This document shows, piece after piece, positions 57,657 through 64,000 of a stretch of DNA of 64,000 nt; positions within the stretch are counted from its first letter, which is position 1, and each line of letters begins with the position of its first letter. This DNA is from Flavobacteriales bacterium (GTDB taxonomy: Bacteria; Bacteroidota; Bacteroidia; NS11-12g; UBA9320): contig JACJZV010000001.1 in NCBI GenBank assembly GCA_020635395.1, positions 1,178,001-1,242,000 of the forward strand, written 5' to 3'. Position numbers and translations under genes: made by a program. Below the pieces are notes generated by a model, which saw only the letters and a list, made by a program, of their open reading frames with translations, did not search any database and was not told the DNA's origin.

Positions 57657-57760
57657 AAATTCGAATATAGCTAAACCCCGTGAATTCTGTTAAAATCTCC
57701 TTTCGCCGCGGCCAACAAAGAATCCATTGCACCCATCGAAGAATTAGGAAACCAATTTAC

Positions 57761-59224
57761 TCAAGTTTCTTCTGATTTTTTCAATTTATACACTTGTATC
57801 GACCCACGTTCAAAAACTAATTCTCCCACCATTTTGGCAATAGCGGGTTTTTTTAATATGTTTTTTGAGTCCGTGTATAAATATTCCGCTCCCTTGCTAA
57901 TCATCCATTTCAAGTTTTTGGCGGTAAGGTTGTCATCATGAAAACCCCATCCTTTTTTGTCGATATAATAAAACGATATAAAATAAGATTCGTCGTTTCC
58001 AACCACCACCAAAGCATCATTTGGTATGGCTTGTTGCAACTCCGTTTTATATACCAACAAATCTTTGTTAAATCCCGGTGCCTCCGGATTCCAGCGGTCG
58101 TGCATTCTAAAAAAACAAACTATTGGAATGGCCACCACACACGCCAAGGCTAGATTGCGATAAATCGTTTTACCCGAATTGTACAGGTGGAAAGCTCCAT
58201 AAGCTACCAAAATGAACAATAAAGGATAGAACGGAAAAAGGTAGTAATCATGAATTTTGGCAATGGCATTGGCTTCAAAAAGATAATACATCAATACACC
58301 AACACTCAGCCACAGCAATAAAGAGAACTTGGCATTTTTGTATGATTTGTTTTTTACAAGAAAGAAAAATCCAGCCAAAAAGAACAACATTGAGCCGTAG
58401 CCAACCAACAATTCTGGCATGGTTGAAATTAAATTATGCTGCAAATAATCCATAATTTTATACGGCGAATCATCGTTTTTAAGCATTCCCCCCAACACTG
58501 CATTGCCCTTCCATTGCGGAATTACAACGGCATACCAAGCAATAGGAAAAATGGCCATGCCCCCGGCAAGAACGGCCTGTATAAAATACTCTTTTTTTAG
58601 ACCATTCTTAATAGTTTGTTGAATAAAATATACCAACGGAACGATATAGAATAGAATGAAAGGCAGCTTACTCAAAGCACCCAGACAAATCAATAGGTTG
58701 GAAAAAATAAGATACTTGTTTTTCTGGCCATTATACCATCGGAAAAAAAGAGCAAGTCCCCAAATGGAGCAACAAAGGGCAAAATTGTCGGGCATGGGGT
58801 TGATGGTATAATAATAAAAGCTCGGCGAGAAATTGAAAGCCCAAGCCCCAATGGCCGATAATATGGGGGCATGAAATAGCTCATCCAACAATTGGTACAT
58901 ACCCAAAACGGCAAGCAAACCAACCAAAAACATGAACAAACGGGTAATGATTAAATGATTTCCAAACACTTTATAAAGACAAGCCACCAACCACTGCATA
59001 ATGGGAAATTCCATCCTAAAAATGCCGTCGGTATCTCCTCGGTCGTGTCTTCGAGGGTTGAAAATATTCATATCTTCTTCATAAAACGTACTAATGGTAA
59101 CCTGCGTTTGAGTTTGTCGCCACACATGCACGCTCATCAAATCTTTTGAAAAATGGTTGAAGTGCATGACAGTGCTGAGAATAATTATTGAAATGAAGGT
59201 GATGTTTCGAATCCTTTTTTCCAT
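57761..59224 (-). CDS. Glycosyltransferase family 39-like membrane protein (PMT/ArnT fold)
   Basis: This 487-residue protein has about ten membrane helices. The first periplasmic loop after helix 1 (FSKDLMSVHVWRQTQTQVTI, then RHDRGDTDGIFRMEFPIMQW) carries the acidic residues expected of lipid-dependent GT-C enzymes. NPMPDNFALC comes next, followed by a series of helices. It would transfer a sugar from a polyprenyl carrier to lipid A, protein or another acceptor. The C-terminal ~120 residues are soluble. It stands alone among lipoprotein genes and may belong to surface glycosylation. Confidence 0.78.
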   Translation of the reverse strand: MEKRIRNITFISIIILSTVMHFNHFSKDLMSVHVWRQTQTQVTISTFYEEDMNIFNPRRHDRGDTDGIFRMEFPIMQWLVACLYKVFGNHLIITRLFMFLVGLLAVLGMYQLLDELFHAPILSAIGAWAFNFSPSFYYYTINPMPDNFALCCSIWGLALFFRWYNGQKNKYLIFSNLLICLGALSKLPFILFYIVPLVYFIQQTIKNGLKKEYFIQAVLAGGMAIFPIAWYAVVIPQWKGNAVLGGMLKNDDSPYKIMDYLQHNLISTMPELLVGYGSMLFFLAGFFFLVKNKSYKNAKFSLLLWLSVGVLMYYLFEANAIAKIHDYYLFPFYPLLFILVAYGAFHLYNSGKTIYRNLALACVVAIPIVCFFRMHDRWNPEAPGFNKDLLVYKTELQQAIPNDALVVVGNDESYFISFYYIDKKGWGFHDDNLTAKNLKWMISKGAEYLYTDSKNILKKPAIAKMVGELVFERGSIQVYKLKKSEET

Positions 59225-59369
59225 CTGTCAAAAATAAGTTTTCAAAGGAGGATTTTTGTTTTTAACCATTAGTGACAAAGAGTATGCTGATAAAAATGGA
59301 ATACCCACATTTTGGTAAGACTAATATGTCTTAAAAGTAAATTTTAGTCACTAAATTTTGCAGTTTTTG

Positions 59370-60620
59370 TTAATCTTTCATCGGTTCCGCCCAATCCGAA
59401 TTCCTTACAAATATGGTGTACTGTATGTATGGCTTGCCCTTATCAGTCATTTCAAATAAATCTGTAACAGGCAATAATTGAAAAGAGCTGTTTAATCGAT
59501 TCGAATTTGCATACGGACTACTTTCGCTGTTCATTTTAATAAAGGATTTTTGTTTTTTGCCCGTCATTCTCTTCAAATCTTTAATGCCAACAATATACAT
59601 TACCAACATGTTGTCGGCTGATAGTTTCATTTTTGTGTACTTGCCCTTATCACGCATCGGTTCTGGCAATTGTTTGCTATCCATTACCATATAGCTGTCG
59701 TTCATCAAAAAGTTTATCGACAACATTTTATCTTCCAATCCTAAATCAGACATTCTAATTTTTGCAGCCAATGGATATTCGCCATTTACTCTATATTGAA
59801 AGACATGATAAATGCCAAAATACCCATATATTTTCTGTCTGCTAAATTCATTTTCACGATAGGTAGTCTTAAAATTTGAGAACATTACATCTTCTCTGTT
59901 TATGTTCTGCTCTACCGCTTCAATATTGGTTTTTATATTCGCCAACTTTGCCAACACTATTTTATTGTCAGCATAATATCCATTTAGTTGGTTAATTTGC
60001 TTCAACAATCCTTCCTGTAAATTTTCGGTATTATATTCAATGGGTAAAATACTTTGGTCTTCTGGCAACAGGTCGTTCAAATATTGCGTGGTTAATTCCC
60101 AATCTTGAATTTTGTCTATTCCAAAAAACTGAAATTTATCGTTGTCATTTAGGCTCTCATAAAATGCCTGAAATTGGATGTATTTGTTAAAATAGTCCTC
60201 ATTGTTTCTACCTTGGGCGACCACCCATCGCTTTAACACCTTTTTCAATAAATTGTAATCTTTGTTTACCAAAAATTGGTTGAGATATTCGGCCTGCACA
60301 AAGTCCAACTCTGCCACATAACTCCTAATTCCATAATTTTTATGTAGAAATTTAAAAAATTCTACATCAAATTTGGTGGGTTCTTTTGTGCCATGAATTT
60401 CGCCAACCAATATTAGTTTACACTTGTTAATATCCGATTTGGCAATTTCAAAGCTAAAAGAATCTTCTAAAAATACTGTTTCGCTGTTGTCTTTTAAGTA
60501 TTTGACATATTTGCCACCAGTGGCATACTCCCAAAGGTGAAAAACCCCGTACATAACCAATGCCAATAATATGATGCCAACAAATAATTTAAGAGTGAAT
60601 TTCGATATTTTTTTTATCAT
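59370..60620 (-). CDS. ChaN / erythromycin-esterase-like fold protein
   Basis: This 416-residue protein has an N-terminal helix (LFVGIILLALVMYGVFHLW) acting as a membrane anchor. The string KLILVGEIHGTKEPTKFDVE (about 66-86) is the GE.HGT motif of the ChaN/EreA-like (Tiki) superfamily. A partner His or Glu region appears as GIRSYVAELDFVQAEYLNQF, and IYGYFGIYHVFQYR may supply the last ligand. The domain may bind haem or hydrolyse an ester. The remainder is helical with no second domain. Function inferred from motif only. Confidence 0.65.
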   Translation of the reverse strand: MIKKISKFTLKLFVGIILLALVMYGVFHLWEYATGGKYVKYLKDNSETVFLEDSFSFEIAKSDINKCKLILVGEIHGTKEPTKFDVEFFKFLHKNYGIRSYVAELDFVQAEYLNQFLVNKDYNLLKKVLKRWVVAQGRNNEDYFNKYIQFQAFYESLNDNDKFQFFGIDKIQDWELTTQYLNDLLPEDQSILPIEYNTENLQEGLLKQINQLNGYYADNKIVLAKLANIKTNIEAVEQNINREDVMFSNFKTTYRENEFSRQKIYGYFGIYHVFQYRVNGEYPLAAKIRMSDLGLEDKMLSINFLMNDSYMVMDSKQLPEPMRDKGKYTKMKLSADNMLVMYIVGIKDLKRMTGKKQKSFIKMNSESSPYANSNRLNSSFQLLPVTDLFEMTDKGKPYIQYTIFVRNSDWAEPMKD

Positions 60621-60798
60621 CTATTGTGATTTCTAATGTTGACCAGAAATAGGTATTACTCAACATTCATTCTCAACAAAGAAAATAAACTAAAAAAGAA
60701 AAGACCAATTTTTTTGGTCATTATTTCAAGACTTAAAAATCTTCAAGGCCATATTAGTAACTTTTATTGGATATGAATGGAATTGAACAACAAAATGA

Positions 60799-61584
60799 TT
60801 AGTATTCGTTTCCTTCAATGTCGATATAGATTGTTCGACCGTCAATTGTTTCAGCTTCGGCCAAGTATGTTTTAAACACTCCTATCCTTATATATTTTGG
60901 TTCAATAATGCCATGCAAACCACAAAGCCCGTTTTTGAATGTTTTTAACGTGGGGGAATAATCGTTAAAGTTTATTGAATCGTAACCAATATTGATAGAA
61001 TCCTCAAAATAATAGACTCCATCTTTCACTAAAATAAGGGTTTGCGGGTCAACGTTTTTTATCCCTATCTCAAAGTTTGAATCAAATTTGAATTCTGTTC
61101 GTCCGTTGATAAATAAAACCGAATCAACATCTTTGTCGCAAATTTGACGCTTTTTTTCTGGTGGAATCTTGTTTTGATAGTCGTGGTAGGTTTCATCCTC
61201 GAAAACTGTAAAACAAGAGCCAGAATGCTTTATCGAAAGTGTATAGTGTGGAACGGTTCCACATATCCCAATAAAATCAGGGTCTTTACTTTTTGCACCA
61301 TTAAGAACCGAAACATAAAAAATGCGGTTATTCTCGTCCAGAACTTGAAAACATCTGCTATACAATCTCGCAAATTTTAAATTCTCGTACGTGGTGTCCA
61401 AAACCAACTTATACCTTTTTGTTTCAGGATTTTGTACTAAGAAGTGCTTTTCGGATATCGACCAAACGGTGTCAAGAGTTTGTTCGCCGCATTGATTAGC
61501 GACTTTAGTTTTTTTTGATGTTGAGCAACCAGACAAACCGGCATAGATGGCAAGTATAAGAAGTAGATAATATTTTTTATTCAT
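60799..61584 (-). CDS. Hypothetical lipoprotein, 261 aa
   Basis: The protein has a lipoprotein signal (LLLILAIYAGLSGC, Cys at about 20). The mature protein has beta-rich segments (FLVQNPETKRYKLVLDTTYE, IFYVSVLNGAKSKDPDFIGI, YYFEDSINIGYDSINFNDYS). A C-terminal string FKNGLCGLHGIIEPKYIRIG recalls the repeats of WG-type or TolB-like beta-propellers with the pattern NG..G...I. It is perhaps a small envelope protein. No enzymatic motif is seen. Confidence 0.65.
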   Translation of the reverse strand: MNKKYYLLLILAIYAGLSGCSTSKKTKVANQCGEQTLDTVWSISEKHFLVQNPETKRYKLVLDTTYENLKFARLYSRCFQVLDENNRIFYVSVLNGAKSKDPDFIGICGTVPHYTLSIKHSGSCFTVFEDETYHDYQNKIPPEKKRQICDKDVDSVLFINGRTEFKFDSNFEIGIKNVDPQTLILVKDGVYYFEDSINIGYDSINFNDYSPTLKTFKNGLCGLHGIIEPKYIRIGVFKTYLAEAETIDGRTIYIDIEGNEY

Positions 61585-61778
61585 TGTTTATGCTTATAAA
61601 TTTACAAGTGTATTCAAAGATACGAAAACTCTTCTGACCTCAACATCCAAAACGGCAGTATCGGTAAAACACTTCATGATTTAAAACAAATTCCATAATA
61701 ACGCTCCAGTTTATGGTCAATTTTAAATTTGTACGTTACCGGTGTTAAAATTACTTTGTTTGCCATTATATTCTCTAT

Positions 61779-62480
61779 TCACTTGGAGGTTAGATTTTCC
61801 ATTTCCTTCCATTGCAAGATTTCTTCTTTCGACTTTTGGTTAAAAATATTAAGTGCCATGGCCTCGCCTAAAGATTGTACGGCTATACCGCGGTATTTCG
61901 TCATGGAGCCCTGCATTAAAGGCTTAAACAATGGAAATAATCTTAGCATTAACCATTGAGTGAAACCAAAACGGTTGGTTGGGGTTAGAATCATTGATGG
62001 CTGAAAAACACTTAAACGCTTAAAATCGAGTTTCGACAACTCTTCCTGCAATTCACCTTTTACCTTTAAATAAAAGTTTCTGGATTTAGAATTAGCACCA
62101 ACGGAAGATAAAATTTCAAAATGCTGAACGCCTGAATTTTTACAATGAGAAGCAAATTCTATCACTGCCTTTTTATCAACTTTTACCAATTCCTCTCTGC
62201 TCACTTTTGATGGTTCGCCAACACCCAAAGTGCAGATGGCCACAGTGTGTCCGTTTAAATATGACTTGTATGTTTCGGGGTTGAAAACATCAACTTCATA
62301 TTGTTCTACTTGGATATTACCCGTTTCTAAATTTTCAATTTTTCGCCTTCCCAATAAAGTAATGCGATGTATCTTGTATGGCTGTTGCAATAATGCTTTA
62401 AGCACATAACTTCCGGCCATACCTGTTGCACCGAGCATAACCACAGAAATCGAATTATTGCTATTTTGTAATTCATCCAT
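61779..62480 (-). CDS. Atypical SDR / NAD(P)-binding oxidoreductase (HTATIP2-like)
   Basis: This 233-residue Rossmann protein begins ISVVMLGATGMAGSYVLKAL, with the GxxGxxG-type motif GATGMAG at about 17-23. It continues HRITLLGRRKIENLETGNIQ, then TVAICTLGVGEPSKVSREEL and HFEILSSVGANSKSRNFYLK, the Tyr-x3-Lys-like YLKVKGE segment of SDRs. It resembles the human HTATIP2/TIP30 group. The substrate is unknown. A REP-like palindrome lies downstream of the next lipoprotein gene, at the 5' side of this gene. Confidence 0.82.
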   Translation of the reverse strand: MDELQNSNNSISVVMLGATGMAGSYVLKALLQQPYKIHRITLLGRRKIENLETGNIQVEQYEVDVFNPETYKSYLNGHTVAICTLGVGEPSKVSREELVKVDKKAVIEFASHCKNSGVQHFEILSSVGANSKSRNFYLKVKGELQEELSKLDFKRLSVFQPSMILTPTNRFGFTQWLMLRLFPLFKPLMQGSMTKYRGIAVQSLGEAMALNIFNQKSKEEILQWKEMENLTSK

Positions 62481-62545
62481 TGTTTTTTTCTTTTAAATTT
62501 TTGTATTCGCTTTCAGCCATTGCAGAAACTTTGATAGAAGCTCCA

Positions 62546-62602
62546 TCCCGATAGCTATCGGGAGTGGTGTGAGAGGTGCACTCTCCTCGTTTATGGGGAG
62601 AG
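62546..62602. repeat. Palindromes between genes
   Basis: An 18-bp perfect palindrome TCCCGATAGCTATCGGGA (62546-62563) is followed by a hairpin with 6-bp arms CTCTCC / GGAGAG (62581-62602), which can alternatively pair with GAGAG upstream. The layout suggests a REP-type element or terminator between the EF-hand lipoprotein gene and the SDR-like gene. Confidence 0.75.
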
Positions 62603-62631
62603 CCGCCTACTCGATTGTACACCGTTTTTTT

Positions 62632-63417
62632 TTATTCAGTTTTATATTGTTGTCCTACATTTTCAGGATTTTTTAAGTCAATCCAAAATATGTCCAATGG
62701 CTCATTAGATTCCATTTGACCATTTTGATTTTTATCTAATCTGGCAAATACATACATTAAATCATTTGCAGAATCATATTCTGAACTCATTACCGAATAA
62801 ATTTTTGGAATAAGTGCTTTTTTATTCTGTCCATTTATGTCAAAAAAGTAAAATCTTCTCAAATCTTTTACATTTATAAAACCATCTTCATTTGTGTCCT
62901 CATCGTATGCAGAAACCATATAGAAATCCCTTTTTACAGGTTGAAAATTTAGCGTATCCTTTGAAAAAGTAGGATAATATAATGTTTTGATTAGCACAGG
63001 TTTATCAAATAGTTTGTTTTCTGTTTTTGTTCGATGGTTATAATGTGAAATGTTTACGAAATTATAGCCGTAAATTGCCTCAAATCCGGGCATTAGGTTG
63101 TTATTCCAATTATTCCCTATTTCATATTCATCGACCCAAGAAGAATGAAATTCATTTGACCCAGTAAATGGCTCATTAGTTCGCTTATCATAGTTAACCT
63201 TATAGATTGGTGTCAATCTATGTTCAGAATTGAAAGTCAACAGAACATTTCTTGGTCTTGTTTCAAGTTTCAAAGAGTCAATTTGAAGTCCGACAACTTT
63301 TTGTCCGTCTTCATTTTCTGTAATTTCATTTACCTGAAATCCTTTTTTATCAATCTTGTTGTCAGAGCAACTTGATATCAATAATCCAAAAAATATTGTT
63401 ATTAAAATTCTATTCAT
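62632..63417 (-). CDS. Hypothetical lipoprotein with EF-hand-like calcium sites
   Basis: The protein has about 261 residues from MNRILITIFFGLLISSC, with lipid Cys at about 17; the frame extends to 63441 but the lipobox fixes the start. Two calcium loops of the D-x-N/D-x-D/N-G type are visible in the C-terminal part: DTNEDGFINVKDLRRFYFFD and DKNQNGQMESNEPLDIFWID. They are spaced ~60 residues apart rather than as a standard EF pair. The rest is beta-rich with aromatic residues. It may be a surface or periplasmic calcium-binding protein; family not recognised. Confidence 0.65.
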   Translation of the reverse strand: MNRILITIFFGLLISSCSDNKIDKKGFQVNEITENEDGQKVVGLQIDSLKLETRPRNVLLTFNSEHRLTPIYKVNYDKRTNEPFTGSNEFHSSWVDEYEIGNNWNNNLMPGFEAIYGYNFVNISHYNHRTKTENKLFDKPVLIKTLYYPTFSKDTLNFQPVKRDFYMVSAYDEDTNEDGFINVKDLRRFYFFDINGQNKKALIPKIYSVMSSEYDSANDLMYVFARLDKNQNGQMESNEPLDIFWIDLKNPENVGQQYKTE

Positions 63418-63438
63418 TTCTATTCTTCTAATGTGGAA

Positions 63439-63573
63439 CAACGGTTCTCGGCTTTGCGAAGTGGTGGAATTTCAGCATCAAAGTTACTAAAAACCGCTAA
63501 ACTTTGATAAAGCACAAAAGTTTCTAAAAAAGTACTGAACACGCCACTTTTGCAAAACCCGTGTGCCTGTTGC
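63439..63573. repeat. Long nested inverted repeat (attC-like element)
   Basis: The outer arms are CGGCTTTGCGAAGTGGTG at 63449-63466 and CGCCACTTTTGCAAAACCCG at 63542-63561. They are complementary apart from a few mismatches and bulges, and the pairing extends outward (CAAC... to ...GTTG). Inside is a second, perfect 9-bp inverted repeat (ATCAAAGTT at 63477-63485, AACTTTGAT at 63500-63508). The ~135-bp structure contains no gene. Size and nesting resemble integron attC sites or a structured RNA. Confidence 0.65.
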
Positions 63574-63691
63574 AGAACTCAAAAGTAACTCTATTTTTCA
63601 ACTATTTCAAAAAAGTTGTAATTTTAATCTTCTTATTATCAGCGAGTTAATTGTATTTTGTTTTTGAGGTAAAAATCAAAAATAGCGTTGA

Positions 63692-63714
63692 GGGTAGTTG
63701 TGCAACAGCTACCC
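63692..63714. repeat. Short hairpin upstream of the window end
   Basis: GGGTAG and CTACCC with further pairing TTGT / ACAG around GCA form a 10-bp stem including one T-G wobble. It lies 24 nt downstream of the SRPBCC gene stop and may end its transcript. No T-run follows. Confidence 0.5.
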
Positions 63715-63737
63715 TTGTTAGCGGTTCGTTGTTTTGT

Positions 63738-64000
63738 CTATGTCGTTTCTACAAGTTTTTTTAGTGTTTGTAAAATAGGATTTTCTTCACCTTGTGGTTC
63801 TTCCTGAACTGCGTTTGGTCGGTTGTCTTCTTGTATAATTTCAAGTTTTGTTTGTCCGTTTTCTGCTGTCAAAACATAGTTCATTATAAAATAATTTTCA
63901 GGCTTGTCTTCAAGGTCAGGTCTTGGTGCAAATAACGAATAATTAAGTTTTGTCAATGGAGTAAATTCCAAAACTGTTCCCCATTGTTCAAATACTTTGT
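63738..64000 (-). CDS. SRPBCC/AHSA1-like protein, 5' end outside window
   Basis: This is the C-terminal part (about 87 codons visible) of a START/Bet v1-like domain. The frame continues past the window edge as KVFEQWGTVLEFTPLTKLNY, so the gene is cut by the window. The visible strands are typical of AHSA1-type SRPBCC: LNYSLFAPRPDLEDKPENYF and TAENGQTKLEIIQEDNRPN, followed by a helix (ENPILQTLKKLVETT). These small proteins bind hydrophobic ligands. It is an accessory-type gene beside an attC-like element. Confidence 0.75.
   Translation of the reverse strand, partial: KVFEQWGTVLEFTPLTKLNYSLFAPRPDLEDKPENYFIMNYVLTAENGQTKLEIIQEDNRPNAVQEEPQGEENPILQTLKKLVETT

Overview
The window is a stretch of a Bacteroidota chromosome, seen from sequence features rather than from any rRNA gene. 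The evidence is: a type IX secretion C-terminal signal, SusC-type TonB-dependent receptors with a carboxypeptidase-like N-terminus, a receptor/DUF4249 pair, many Bacteroidota promoters (-7 box TAnnTTTG) placed just upstream of start codons, and mostly absent Shine-Dalgarno sequences. The family or genus cannot be fixed from this window. No tRNA, rRNA or CRISPR array was seen. All searching was by eye.

Left end (1-10 kb), DNA repair and its regulation. A truncated dinB (DNA polymerase IV) and an XRE-S24 (LexA/UmuD-like) repressor gene point away from each other. Each carries the same 31-bp element in its promoter, with every difference confined to the 8-bp spacer. This looks like a small SOS-like regulon. 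A two-gene cassette, a DUF5131 three-cysteine protein and its partner TcmP, plus an orphan antitoxin-like gene lie between them. Two unknown genes, pepD and uvrA follow.

10-20 kb: an ECF sigma factor with a perfect Shine-Dalgarno and a small partner, a multi-PAS histidine kinase with its CheY-like regulator, arginase coupled to a DUF58 protein, thioredoxin, an M23 peptidase lipoprotein, and a second histidine kinase overlapping a double TonB_C-domain protein.

20-33 kb: a cyclase-family hydrolase, a GT9 glycosyltransferase, REP-like palindromes, a TonB-dependent receptor with its DUF4249 lipoprotein, a divergent ECF sigma/anti-sigma-like/outer-membrane set, ribBA overlapping rnhA, and an IS3-family element with a U UUU UUA frameshift site. 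The IS has cut off the 3' end of a cupin-like gene and sits beside decayed coding debris. MarC follows.

33-46 kb: a charged secreted coiled-coil protein, a small lipoprotein, a GT4 glycosyltransferase, an MbnP-like lipoprotein, PhnA, a sugar porter translationally coupled to polyphosphate glucokinase, a nested palindrome, a large T9SS beta-helix protein, and an fhs / lipoprotein / DUF2853 group.

46-64 kb: rplU-rpmA, LysE, DUF1761, a YbcI-like membrane hydrolase, an acetyltransferase, a TlpA-like thioredoxin, DUF1573, a beta-barrel protein, an NhaC antiporter, a TPP-riboswitch-controlled TonB-dependent receptor (outer-membrane thiamin uptake), a GT39 glycosyltransferase, several lipoproteins, and a long attC-like inverted repeat. 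The window ends in a partial SRPBCC gene.
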